Assembly: GCA_007692425.1 (NCBI GenBank)
Contig: RECG01000019.1
Span: 31,304-95,303 of the forward strand
Source: Acholeplasmataceae bacterium
GTDB taxonomy: Bacteria; Bacillota_I; Bacilli_A; Acholeplasmatales; Acholeplasmataceae
DNA length: 64,000 nt
Direction: 5' to 3'
A program made the position numbers and the translations under genes. Under the pieces are notes generated by a model, which was not told where the DNA came from, made no database searches, and saw only the letters and a list, made by a program, of their open reading frames with translations. Below, in pieces: positions 33,628 through 42,678 of the stretch. The first letter of the stretch is position 1. Every line of letters begins with the position of its first letter.

Positions 33628-33633
33628 ATTATA
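33628..33633 (-). promoter_or_regulatory. Extended -10 promoter of rnr operon
   Basis: TATAAT on the minus strand preceded by TGC, giving the extended form TGnTATAAT, 17 bases before the rnr ATG. No strong -35. The leader is very short. Confidence 0.6.
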
Positions 33634-33661
33634 GCACAAGTCCTTGTGGGGAACCCGCATG

Positions 33662-33688
33662 AAAAAAGCCCCTTTTGACAGGGGCTTT
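33662..33688 (-). terminator. Terminator of eno
   Basis: Eight-base stem AAAGCCCC/GGGGCTTT with an eight-base loop (33665-33688), then TTTTTTC on the minus strand, just past the eno stop. Confidence 0.88.
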
Positions 33689-33706
33689 CCATCATGAAAG
33701 GTGTGA

Positions 33707-35011
<1,305 letters not shown>

Positions 35012-35045
35012 TTATATGGTTTGATCTGTTATTTTAGCCATATCT

Positions 35046-35074
35046 ATTATACATGAATCGGTGATGATTTGAAA
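35046..35074 (-). promoter_or_regulatory. Promoter of eno
   Basis: TATAAT (35046-35051) with TTTCAA (35069-35074) 17 bases further upstream on the minus strand. An element CGTTTACCTTTT at 35093-35104 lies 18 bases upstream of the -35 box and recurs before crr-ptsI. Confidence 0.65.
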
Positions 35075-35115
35075 GTCACCCTGGTATAAAAGCGTTTACC
35101 TTTTGCCTGAACAAC

Positions 35116-35138
35116 AAAAAAGCCGTTTCGGCAACGGC
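35116..35138 (-). terminator. Terminator of ribU
   Basis: Stem GCCGTT/AACGGC (35122-35127 and 35133-35138) with a five-base loop, followed by TTTTTTG on the minus strand, 17 bases after the ribU stop. Confidence 0.8.
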
Positions 35139-35154
35139 ATGTTTTGTCAAATGT

Positions 35155-35868
35155 TTAAAGTTCCAAGTACTTCATCCGTGGTTTGATTAAAAGAAACAAG
35201 ATTGAGACCAACAGGCCTTTCGTGATATTGAAGGGTGTGTAACTGATCACGACAAACCATAAGAAATTCAAAAATGTGAATTGGATGTCATAACCGAATA
35301 GCGCGAACCGGCCGGCATCTGGCACGAACGAGAACACTGTTGGATGAAAGCTGAAAATCCACCATCCTGACTGGCTTACACCCATCAAAGACAAATAAGC
35401 GGGTGTGGTGATGAAATAATTGATTATGATCATGGCAAGCGAAAGTGTTAGAATCACCAAACCGGTGGTCACCACCCATTCCTTGCGTGAAACATGATTG
35501 TTGTTAATGCTGACTTCATATATCAATGGTCTTTCTTTGTTGCCCGTGATACGCTTGGATAAAATATAGGCCAGGACAATCGACAATGAGGCAAAGATGG
35601 CGATAATCTCACCGATGATGTCAAACTCACTGAATCCAAAGGCAACCCGTCGGGTGAATGAGCGCAACAAGATGACTCCGATGGTTTCTTTCGGACCGAG
35701 AATCAAAACTGACATCAAGATGATCACTTCGCTGAAATCCAATTTGAGAAATCCCGCAAAAGGTCCTGATGGAATGAACCAGGGAATCTCCATCAATCCC
35801 AACACGATGGCAATTGAAGCCAATGATACCACGTAAAGCATTTTTTTAATTCGTATATAATTGGTCAT
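35155..35868 (-). CDS. ribU: ECF transporter riboflavin-binding S component
   Basis: Membrane substrate-binding subunit that works with the shared ECF energy-coupling module (not in the window) to import riboflavin. The 237-residue protein has about six hydrophobic helices and, near residue 38-55, the segment GPFAGFLKLDFSEVIIL typical of RibU. The specificity call rests mainly on the FMN riboswitch directly upstream. The start at 35868 follows GGAGGG; seven extra in-frame codons upstream have no ribosome site. Confidence 0.92.
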   Translation of the reverse strand: MTNYIRIKKMLYVVSLASIAIVLGLMEIPWFIPSGPFAGFLKLDFSEVIILMSVLILGPKETIGVILLRSFTRRVAFGFSEFDIIGEIIAIFASLSIVLAYILSKRITGNKERPLIYEVSINNNHVSRKEWVVTTGLVILTLSLAMIIINYFITTPAYLSLMGVSQSGWWIFSFHPTVFSFVPDAGRFALFGYDIQFTFLNFLWFVVISYTPFNITKGLLVSILFLLIKPRMKYLEL

Positions 35869-35886
35869 ACCCTTCCCTCCAAGGAA

Positions 35887-35914
35887 CAAAAAATCGGCAC
35901 ACTTGCGGGCCGAT
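35887..35914 (-). terminator. Riboswitch-controlled terminator
   Basis: Stem ATCGGC/GCCGAT (35909-35914 and 35893-35898) with a T-run, between the FMN aptamer and the ribU ribosome site. It is expected to form when FMN is bound. Confidence 0.85.
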
Positions 35915-35940
35915 GGAAAACAACGTCAAAAAGACTTGAA

Positions 35941-36046
35941 CTTCTCCCATCCAGACTATACTGTCGGTTCCGGAATCACACCGGATCAACCCGAAGGTTC
36001 GCGGACTGTCACCGCCGGTCGGGAATTTCACCCTGCCCCGAAGTAT
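35941..36046 (-). promoter_or_regulatory. FMN riboswitch (RFN element)
   Basis: The minus strand carries the conserved RFN blocks: GGGGCAGGGTGAAATTCCC at the 5' side, ACCGGCGGTGACAGTCCGCG, GATCCGGTGTGATTCCGG, and GTCTGGATGGGAGAAG at the 3' side. It controls ribU through the terminator at 35887-35914, shutting off riboflavin uptake when FMN is abundant. Confidence 0.97.
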
Positions 36047-36058
36047 TCAGTTACCTTT

Positions 36059-36086
36059 ATTCTATCATAAACTTTCCATTTTGCAA
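36059..36086 (-). promoter_or_regulatory. Promoter of the ribU transcript
   Basis: TTGCAA (36081-36086), a 16-base spacer and TAGAAT (36059-36064) on the minus strand, just upstream of the FMN aptamer. Confidence 0.65.
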
Positions 36087-36151
36087 TCATTTCTCTCCAT
36101 TGTGAAAACGTTTTTTACTCACCTTCATCCGTATCGGATGCCGTTTTTGTG

Positions 36152-36157
36152 TATAAT
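36152..36157 (+). promoter_or_regulatory. Promoter -10 of gpmI
   Basis: TATAAT on the plus strand, 30 bases before the gpmI ATG. The -35 region is not convincing. Confidence 0.55.
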
Positions 36158-36187
36158 AGAGATGATGTTACACGAAGGAGCATGATT

Positions 36188-37714
36188 ATGAATAAACGAT
36201 TTGCAGGATTGATCATCATGGACGGTTATGGTCTCGCACCAGACAGCCCTTCCAATGCCGTCTCATTGGCCAAGAAACCTTTTTTGGACCAATTTTTCAA
36301 AACTTATCCGACCAATGTGCTACAGGCAAGCGGCGAACATGTCGGTCTGCCTGAAGGTCAAATGGGCAACAGCGAGGTCGGCCACTTGAATCTGGGTGCC
36401 GGACGGGTGGTTTATCAGTCGTTGACCCGCATCAATGTCGCCATCAAGGATGGTTCGTTTTTTGAAAACCAGGCCTTTTTAGCTGCCATCGCCCATACCA
36501 AAAAGCACCAAAGCAAGCTTCATGTCTTCGGACTGGTCAGCGACGGTGGTGTCCATTCTTACCCGACCCACATCAAGGCCTTGTTCGACCTGGCCCGGCG
36601 AGAACATGTCAAGGATGCTTATCTGCATGCCTTCATGGACGGACGGGACACGCCGCCGACCGGCGGCATCGATTATCTCAAGGACATGATGGATCACGGG
36701 ATTCGTATCGCGACCGTATCAGGTCGTTATTATGCGATGGACCGCGACAACAACTGGGACCGCATCCAAAAGGCATTTGACAACATGGTGCGCGGCACCG
36801 GCAAGGCCTATCCGGATGCGCTCAAAGGTATGCAAGCCTCTTATGATGCTGGTGTGACCGATGAGTTCATCATCCCTTTTTTGGTGGATAAAGCCGGTCT
36901 GGTTGGAAACAATGATGCCATTATTTTCGCTAATTTTCGGCCTGACAGGGCCATCCGGATGTCAACAGTCTTCTCCAACCCGGATGCCGTGTCGGTTTAT
37001 ACGACGCCGGGCAAGGCGACGTTTGACGCCACTCACGTGCCTGAAAATATTTTCTTGGTGTCGATGATGCATTATGCGGAAACCGTCAAAGGCCCTTTGG
37101 CCTATGAACTGCAGACGCTTGACAATCTGTTTGGCGACGTGGTCGCCAAAGCAGGGTTGAAACAACTGAGAATCGCCGAGACCGAAAAATACGCCCATGT
37201 CACCTTCTTCTTTGATGGTGGCGCTGAAAAGAAACTGCCTGGAAGCAAACGGATCCTGGTCGAATCACCCGAAGTGCCTACCTATGACCTCAAGCCTGAG
37301 ATGAGTGCTTTTGAAGTCAAGGACAAGGCCATCGAAGCCATCAAGTCCGGTCAGTATGACACGATGATTCTCAATTTTGCCAATCCTGACATGGTTGGTC
37401 ATACCGGCTCGATCGAGGCAGCCGTGAAAGCAGTTGAAACGGTCGATCAATGCACGAAAGAAGTCGTGGAAGCCATCTTGTCGATTGGCGGGACAGCCAT
37501 TGTCTTGGCTGACCATGGCAATGCCGAAAAAATGCGTGATGAAGCGGGCAATCCGCATACCGCCCATACGACCAACCTGGTGCCGGTGACCATCACTGAC
37601 ACGTCAATCAAAGTCGATACCGGCGCGTTATGTGATGTCGCGCCCACCTTGCTTGAACTGTTGGGTCTTGAGAAACCAAAAGAGATGACCGGCAAGAGCC
37701 TGATCATCAGATAG
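36188..37714 (+). CDS. gpmI: 2,3-bisphosphoglycerate-independent phosphoglycerate mutase
   Basis: Interconverts 3- and 2-phosphoglycerate, the step before enolase. The 508-residue protein has the alkaline-phosphatase fold: MDGYGLAP (metal Asp) near the N-terminus, the phosphoserine loop GQMGNSEVGHLNLGAGR (about 58-74), FMDGRDTPP, NFRPDRAIRM and the C-terminal metal motifs NFANPDMVGHTG and LADHGNAE. The ATG at 36188 is chosen because GGAG lies seven bases upstream; an ATG two codons earlier is too close. Confidence 0.97.
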   Translation: MNKRFAGLIIMDGYGLAPDSPSNAVSLAKKPFLDQFFKTYPTNVLQASGEHVGLPEGQMGNSEVGHLNLGAGRVVYQSLTRINVAIKDGSFFENQAFLAAIAHTKKHQSKLHVFGLVSDGGVHSYPTHIKALFDLARREHVKDAYLHAFMDGRDTPPTGGIDYLKDMMDHGIRIATVSGRYYAMDRDNNWDRIQKAFDNMVRGTGKAYPDALKGMQASYDAGVTDEFIIPFLVDKAGLVGNNDAIIFANFRPDRAIRMSTVFSNPDAVSVYTTPGKATFDATHVPENIFLVSMMHYAETVKGPLAYELQTLDNLFGDVVAKAGLKQLRIAETEKYAHVTFFFDGGAEKKLPGSKRILVESPEVPTYDLKPEMSAFEVKDKAIEAIKSGQYDTMILNFANPDMVGHTGSIEAAVKAVETVDQCTKEVVEAILSIGGTAIVLADHGNAEKMRDEAGNPHTAHTTNLVPVTITDTSIKVDTGALCDVAPTLLELLGLEKPKEMTGKSLIIR

Positions 37715-37733
37715 CATGACATGATTGTTCATC

Positions 37734-37772
37734 AAAAAGGCATATCGGACGCAAATCTGATATGCCTTTTTT
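37734..37772. terminator. Bidirectional terminator between gpmI and the YcxB-like gene
   Basis: Stem AAAAAGGCATATC/GATATGCCTTTTT with a 12-base loop; A- and T-tracts on both sides suit the convergent transcripts. Confidence 0.9.
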
Positions 37773-37795
37773 CATATGTTGTCTTGTGTTTTCAA

Positions 37796-38302
37796 TCAGA
37801 TTTTCAACTGCTTGTGCGGGATGCTCTTCTCAGATATGAATTGTTTGAAATCGTTCGCGCTGCCAAGTGTGAATGTCTTTTTTGAAAGGATATAGGCTTG
37901 CATGGGTGATAGATAGAGATAGAGGTTATGTCGGTCTTCGCCCACTTTGAACAGTTCGTCATAGCGAAGCATTGTTTCACCTTCTTCACGCTCGAGCATG
38001 CGGATGCGGATCCGGTCGATGTCAAACACGAAATGAAGGTGTGGTGTTTTCAGGTATATGGGCGATTTTGCATGATTTTTTTTTGACCTGATTCGTTCGA
38101 GCAGATAAACCAAGGGGGCGAAGATGATGGCAAAGGTGGCACCTAAAATGATGCTGAAAAACTGGTTGGTATACAACCCAAGCAGGAACACAATGGCGCC
38201 CATCCCATGAAAAATCAAGAGTTTGGGCAGCTTGGCCTTGAAACCATACCTCAGTAGTTCAAGATGTTTTTGATAGGTCAGCTGTGTGGTGTTTTCAAAC
38301 AT
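37796..38302 (-). CDS. YcxB-like membrane protein
   Basis: Function unknown. The 168-residue protein has two hydrophobic helices (about 28-65, forming a hairpin) followed by a soluble domain resembling the YcxB-like family, with LRYDELFKVGEDRHNLYLYL and a late KKTFTLGSANDFKQF segment, the pattern usually described as a PH-like C-terminal domain. The start at 38302 follows AGGAG; an upstream in-frame extension of 22 codons has no ribosome site. It is monocistronic, with a palindrome over its promoter. Confidence 0.75.
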   Translation of the reverse strand: MFENTTQLTYQKHLELLRYGFKAKLPKLLIFHGMGAIVFLLGLYTNQFFSIILGATFAIIFAPLVYLLERIRSKKNHAKSPIYLKTPHLHFVFDIDRIRIRMLEREEGETMLRYDELFKVGEDRHNLYLYLSPMQAYILSKKTFTLGSANDFKQFISEKSIPHKQLKI

Positions 38303-38379
38303 GTTGACACTCCTAAGTTCGAATGAAATGTCTCTTGAGATGAAGGCCCGGGTTTTCAGCAATCTCATGATATGATGAC

Positions 38380-38423
38380 TTATCTGGTGTCAGATAAATA
38401 CAAAAAAAATGCAAAAACGACAA
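38380..38423 (-). promoter_or_regulatory. Promoter and operator-like palindrome of the YcxB-like gene
   Basis: TTGTCG (38418-38423), 17 bases, TATTTA (38395-38400) on the minus strand. A perfect seven-base inverted repeat, TTATCTG-4-CAGATAA at 38380-38397, overlaps the end of the -10 box and the expected start point. Confidence 0.5.
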
Positions 38424-38436
38424 GTTATTTGTATAT

Positions 38437-39288
38437 TTACAACATTTTCCGCAAGTAATACTCAATGATGGCTTGCGTGCCCATGTCGGCATAACCATGT
38501 TTCGCGAGCAGTTCATAGGCGCGTGTCACTTGTTCAAGGACCGGCAGGGACAAGTCTTCTTTTTCGGCCAACGCCAGTTTCAGATCCTTGAGATAATGCT
38601 TGACATAAAAACCGGGACGATAATCCTTGTCAATCATTTTCGGACCATTGATCTCGGCTTGCCATGAATGGGCGGATCCACCGGTCAAGACACTGATGAC
38701 CCGGTAAGGATCGAGTTGTTTCGCACTGGCATACATGAGGGCCTCGGCAACCCCCGCCACCGCACCGGCAATGGCCGTCTGGTTGGCGAGTTTGGTATGT
38801 TGACCGCTGCCGGGACCACCCATGTGGTTGATCCTGGCGCCAAGTTTTTCAAGCAAAGGCAAGACTTTTTCAAACACATCCTTGTCGCCACCGACCATGA
38901 TTGAAAGGGTCCTGTTGATGGCGCCGAGATCGCCGCCGGTGACCGGTGCATCGAGCATGTCAAAGCCTTTGGTTCGGGCTTCTTGATATAGTTTGACCGC
39001 CAGACTGGGCGAAGATGTTGTCATGTCGACCAGGATGGCACCTGGCTTGGCATGCTTCATGACAGTCCGGTAGACCGCTTCGACATCCTCGGGATAACCG
39101 ACCATCGAAAAGACGACATCGGCCGTTTTGACGCATGAAGGGATGTCGGTTTCAATCTTGACATCGGGTGCCATGCCTGCTGTTTTTGCCGTGGTACGGT
39201 TATAGACCGTCACCTGGTGGCCGGCCTTGGCCAGATGGAGGGCCATCGGCCTGCCCATCACCCCGGTTCCGATCCAGGCGATGATCAT
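38437..39288 (-). CDS. NAD(P)-dependent beta-hydroxyacid dehydrogenase
   Basis: Member of the 3-hydroxyisobutyrate/6-phosphogluconate dehydrogenase-like family; the precise substrate (3-hydroxyisobutyrate, tartronate semialdehyde, succinic semialdehyde) is not clear. The 283-residue protein has the Rossmann motif WIGTGVMGRPMA (5-16), substrate motif DAPVTGGDLGA (about 118-128), and catalytic Lys in GSGQHTKLANQ (about 171). Its ATG overlaps the lipase gene by four bases, so the two are co-transcribed. No clear terminator follows. Confidence 0.88.
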   Translation of the reverse strand: MIIAWIGTGVMGRPMALHLAKAGHQVTVYNRTTAKTAGMAPDVKIETDIPSCVKTADVVFSMVGYPEDVEAVYRTVMKHAKPGAILVDMTTSSPSLAVKLYQEARTKGFDMLDAPVTGGDLGAINRTLSIMVGGDKDVFEKVLPLLEKLGARINHMGGPGSGQHTKLANQTAIAGAVAGVAEALMYASAKQLDPYRVISVLTGGSAHSWQAEINGPKMIDKDYRPGFYVKHYLKDLKLALAEKEDLSLPVLEQVTRAYELLAKHGYADMGTQAIIEYYLRKML

Positions 39289-40097
39289 GATTTGACCTCA
39301 GGCTTGGGCGCCCGTTCATCAAGCCAGTTCAATAAGTCTTCAAAAACCTGCGCTTTATCAAGGTCGTTGAAAATCTCGTGATACGAGTCCGGATAGATGA
39401 TCAGCTGCTTGTCTTTGGCAGGAATGAGTTGGTGCAGCCGTTCGCTGAATGACGACGGCACGATCTTGTCGGTGCCGCCATGCATGAAGAGCACGGGGGT
39501 TTGATATTGTTTGAGATTGCGGTTGAGTTGGCGGACGCCTTTGACCATCATATGACCGACAATCGAGAGATAGAATTTTTTCAGGTTGAGCGGATCTTGG
39601 ATATAGTCATCTTCAACCGCCTTGATACGTGCCAGCTGGTCATCGGCGAAATGGGTCTTTTTGGGTACCCAGCCAATCAATCTGAAACCGATGATTCTGA
39701 GCGGCAGGACATCTTTGAGATAATGGGTCACCGCACCACTGCTGATGATGCCGTCGACATCATGGTGGTTGACCGCGTAGAGGTTGACAATCAAACCACC
39801 CAGGCTATGGCCGAGCAAAAAAATCTTTTTGGGCTTCTTTTTCTTCTCCGCGATGACCAGGGCATGTAGGTCTTCAATCGGTTGACGCCATGACTTGAGC
39901 GCGCCGCGCCGACCCTGGCTTTGCCCGTGTCCCCGAAGATCATAGCGGATGACGGTGTAATCCGCCTCGTTGAGACTTTTGGTGATGTCGTCATAGCGTC
40001 CCGAATGTTCGGCGATGCCATGGGTGATGATGATGCTGGCCCGGGCGTCTTTGACCTCGTCACGCTTGACATGCAACAAAATGTTGTTGATTAACAT
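39285..40097 (-). CDS. Alpha/beta hydrolase, monoacylglycerol lipase-like
   Basis: Serine hydrolase of the lysophospholipase/monoglyceride lipase group (Hydrolase_4). The 270-residue protein has HGIAEHSGRYDD near the N-terminus, DLRGHGQSQGRRG, the nucleophile GHSLGG (about residue 105-110), the acid Asp in HGGTDKIVP and catalytic His in DSYHEIFND. The start at 40097 follows AAAGGAG; a 29-codon in-frame extension crosses the promoter and is rejected. First gene of a two-gene operon with the dehydrogenase. Confidence 0.9.
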   Translation of the reverse strand: MLINNILLHVKRDEVKDARASIIITHGIAEHSGRYDDITKSLNEADYTVIRYDLRGHGQSQGRRGALKSWRQPIEDLHALVIAEKKKKPKKIFLLGHSLGGLIVNLYAVNHHDVDGIISSGAVTHYLKDVLPLRIIGFRLIGWVPKKTHFADDQLARIKAVEDDYIQDPLNLKKFYLSIVGHMMVKGVRQLNRNLKQYQTPVLFMHGGTDKIVPSSFSERLHQLIPAKDKQLIIYPDSYHEIFNDLDKAQVFEDLLNWLDERAPKPEVKS

Positions 40098-40118
40098 GAT
40101 ACCAGCTCCTTTATCATT

Positions 40119-40124
40119 ATTATA
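40119..40124 (-). promoter_or_regulatory. Promoter -10 of the lipase-dehydrogenase operon
   Basis: TATAAT on the minus strand, 22 bases before the lipase ATG; the -35 region is poor. It is divergent from the promoter at 40171. Confidence 0.5.
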
Positions 40125-40170
40125 AACGAAATGTGGTCTGATTGGTATGTTGTTTCCCGGTTTTTCATGA

Positions 40171-40176
40171 TAAAAT
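40171..40176 (+). promoter_or_regulatory. Extended -10 promoter of the gene at 40205
   Basis: TAAAAT preceded by TGA (TGnTAAAAT) on the plus strand, 29 bases before the ATG. Confidence 0.5.
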
Positions 40177-40204
40177 GAGAACAAACGTTGTCGAGGGGTG
40201 CACG

Positions 40205-41092
40205 ATGAGAAAAACCATGTTACTCGTAGCCGTCATGTTGGTCGCGATGACCGTGCCTTTTTTCACGGTTTCAGCCGATATCGGACCGAAAAGCGGCATC
40301 ACCATTGACATCCGTGGTGTCGACCAACCCTATTTTCTTGATTTGTTGTTTCCTGGTGAAATTGACGAGTTTTGGCGTGATTACGCTGAGACACGACTCG
40401 AGGAATGTCTGGATGATTTTGGTTATTGCAGCGATTTCATTCCTTGGTTGTTATTGGATTTTGAAGAAGACGGCTATGTGTCCAGCTGGTTGTATCGGGG
40501 CCGTCCGACCTATCATCGTCAACTCGATGACCATGTCTATGCCTATACCTATGTCCCGCCCCGGGAGTTCAAGATCATCATGGTGTTCGAGGATGGCACA
40601 TATGTGACATCGCCTGTGGTGGTCACGAGGTTGTTTCAAACCCGTCTGGTCTATGATTTGACGGATGTTGATCTGGCGACAGACTTCACAGCTGCCGGCA
40701 CGGTTACCGAACTGGTGCCGGTGGCCGGCATGACCACCGATTTCCTCTTGCGTGTCATCCTGACCATCGGTATTGAAATCCTGATTTTGTTCGCGTTCGG
40801 TTACCGGCTGAAATCAAGCTATAGGCTCGTGATTCTCACCAATGTGGTCACCCAGGTGACATTGACCATCTTCATGTTTGTCATGCACTGGTGGTATGCA
40901 CCTTTTTTCGGGGAGATCTTTGTCTTGATCATCGGTGAGATCTTCATTCTGGCCATCGAATTGTATGTCTATATCAAGTGGCTCAAAGAACAATCAAAGA
41001 GACGTGCAAGTGTCTATGCCGTGGTAGCCAATCTGGCTTCCTTCCTGATTGGTTTAATCTTGATCATCGTCAGTTTCGGTCTGGTTTTTTAA
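40205..41092 (+). CDS. Exported multi-pass membrane protein of unknown function
   Basis: No family recognised. The 295-residue protein has a signal peptide (about 1-24, cleavage near VSA-D), then a mature N-terminus ADIGPKSGITIDI, an extracytoplasmic domain (about 25-175) with a single Cys pair (CLDDFGYC), and about four transmembrane helices (180-295). Similar ADIGPK-starting exported proteins with four C-terminal helices seem familiar from Bacillota, but I cannot name a function. GAGGGG precedes the ATG. It lies between the divergent lipase operon and the glycine cleavage operon. Confidence 0.72.
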   Translation: MRKTMLLVAVMLVAMTVPFFTVSADIGPKSGITIDIRGVDQPYFLDLLFPGEIDEFWRDYAETRLEECLDDFGYCSDFIPWLLLDFEEDGYVSSWLYRGRPTYHRQLDDHVYAYTYVPPREFKIIMVFEDGTYVTSPVVVTRLFQTRLVYDLTDVDLATDFTAAGTVTELVPVAGMTTDFLLRVILTIGIEILILFAFGYRLKSSYRLVILTNVVTQVTLTIFMFVMHWWYAPFFGEIFVLIIGEIFILAIELYVYIKWLKEQSKRRASVYAVVANLASFLIGLILIIVSFGLVF

Positions 41093-41111
41093 TCTTTTTA
41101 GGCCTGTCAGC

Positions 41112-41137
41112 TTTTGATTTGATAAAATCAAAACTTT
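41112..41137 (+). terminator. AT-rich hairpin between the 40205 gene and gcvT
   Basis: Perfect nine-base inverted repeat TTTTGATTT-GATA-AAATCAAAA followed by CTTTTC. It may be a weak terminator for the upstream gene, or an operator for the gcv promoter 40 bases further on. Confidence 0.45.
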
Positions 41138-41173
41138 TCAGATGCGTGCGCTTTCAAAAGCGTGGTTTTGATG

Positions 41174-41179
41174 TATAAT
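41174..41179 (+). promoter_or_regulatory. Promoter -10 of gcv operon
   Basis: TATAAT, 31 bases before the gcvT ATG, with TTTCAA 16 bases upstream (41152-41157). No glycine riboswitch is visible in the short leader. Confidence 0.6.
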
Positions 41180-41209
41180 AGAACCATGAACACGTAAAGG
41201 AGTGCGTTG

Positions 41210-42283
41210 ATGAAACAAACCACATTGCATGATAAGCACCTTGCGTTAAACGCGAAAATGATTGATTATGCTGGCTATGACATGCCGGTTTCTTATGCCG
41301 GGATCCAGCAGGAACATCTCGCCGTACGGACCGGACTCGGCATTTTTGACGTCTCACACATGGGCGAATTCCTCATCACAGGCAAGGATGCCCTCGGCTA
41401 TGTCAACCGGTTGGTGACAAACACTGTCACTGCTGATTTATCCAAAGTCACGTATGCGTTGATGTGTGATGAGCAAGGTTTCGTGGTGGATGATCTGCTG
41501 GTCTATGTCATCAAACCTGATGAGATTTTGCTGGTGGTCAATGCCGGCAATATCGACAAAGACTGGGATTGGGTCAACCGACATACCGAAGGGTATGCGG
41601 TCGACATCAGAAACCTGTCTGAAGGGTTCAGCCAGATTGCCCTCCAAGGACCTGAAGCACAACATTCAATCCATGCGATTCTGGGGGTTGAATTACCGGA
41701 TTTGCTTTTTATGACGTTTACCGTCATTCCTTATGGGGACGGCCATGTGCTTGTCTCCAGGACCGGTTATACCGGTGAGGACGGTTTTGAAATCTATGGA
41801 CAGCATGACGCCATCCGTACTTTATGGGACAATGCCACGACCCTCGGTGCCGTGCCCTGCGGGCTTGGTGCCCGTGACACATTGCGTTTCGAAGCCAACC
41901 TGCCGCTCTATGGTCATGAGATCAGTGAGTCCATCCATCCGTATGAGGCAGGACTCGGATTCGCCATCAAGCTTGACAAGCCATTCATCGGCAGGGATGC
42001 TTTAGCCGAGCTCAAAGACAAGCTCTCACGTAAGATTGTCGGACTTGAATTATTGGAGAAAGGCATTCCCAGACATGGTTATCCGGTTTATCATGAAGAC
42101 ACACAAGTCGGTGTCATCACGACCGGTTACCTGCTTCCCAACCAAGAAAAACCCTTGGCGCTCGCTTTAGTCGACATGGCTTATACGGCCATCGGTGCGG
42201 CGTTGTCGGTCCAAATCAGAAACAACCGTGTTCAAGCCAAGGTCAGAAATCGAAAATTCCATCTCAAGAACTATAAAAAATAG
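41210..42283 (+). CDS. gcvT: Glycine cleavage system T protein (aminomethyltransferase)
   Basis: Releases ammonia from the aminomethyl-lipoyl H protein and makes methylene-tetrahydrofolate. The 357-residue protein shows [42 protein letters not shown] and [19 protein letters not shown], all typical. The ATG at 41210 is preferred over the adjacent TTG because AAAGGAG sits nine bases upstream. First gene of the gcvT-H-PA-PB operon. Confidence 0.97.
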   Translation: MKQTTLHDKHLALNAKMIDYAGYDMPVSYAGIQQEHLAVRTGLGIFDVSHMGEFLITGKDALGYVNRLVTNTVTADLSKVTYALMCDEQGFVVDDLLVYVIKPDEILLVVNAGNIDKDWDWVNRHTEGYAVDIRNLSEGFSQIALQGPEAQHSIHAILGVELPDLLFMTFTVIPYGDGHVLVSRTGYTGEDGFEIYGQHDAIRTLWDNATTLGAVPCGLGARDTLRFEANLPLYGHEISESIHPYEAGLGFAIKLDKPFIGRDALAELKDKLSRKIVGLELLEKGIPRHGYPVYHEDTQVGVITTGYLLPNQEKPLALALVDMAYTAIGAALSVQIRNNRVQAKVRNRKFHLKNYKK

Positions 42284-42295
42284 GAGGTTTGCATC

Positions 42296-42670
42296 ATGAT
42301 TTTAGAAGGATTATATTACACCAAGAGCCACGAATGGGTCAAGGTTGAAGGCAAGCACGCCTTGGTCGGCATCACCGACCACGCCCAGGAAAACCTGGGT
42401 TCGATCGTGTTTATCGAATTACCCAAGACCGGTAAAAGTTTCACGCAAGGTGATGCTTTCGGTGCGGTTGAATCGGTCAAGGCGGCATCCGATCTTTATT
42501 TGCCAATCTCCGGCACCGTCGTCGAAGTCAACAATCAACTCGAGGACGCGCCCGAACTGCTCAACGAAGATGCTTATGCCAACTGGATCGCCAAAGTTGA
42601 AATCCAGGATGAAAGTGAATTATCCTCACTGCTGACCAGTGAACAATACGTTGAAGCATGTGACATCTAA
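42296..42670 (+). CDS. gcvH: Glycine cleavage system H protein
   Basis: Lipoyl carrier of the glycine cleavage complex. The 124-residue protein has the lipoylation site Lys62 in [14 protein letters not shown], and [13 protein letters not shown] near the N-terminus. It starts 12 bases after gcvT with TAGGAGG upstream. In some Bacillota GcvH also relays lipoate to other complexes. Confidence 0.97.
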   Translation: MILEGLYYTKSHEWVKVEGKHALVGITDHAQENLGSIVFIELPKTGKSFTQGDAFGAVESVKAASDLYLPISGTVVEVNNQLEDAPELLNEDAYANWIAKVEIQDESELSSLLTSEQYVEACDI

Positions 42671-42678
42671 GGGGTGAA

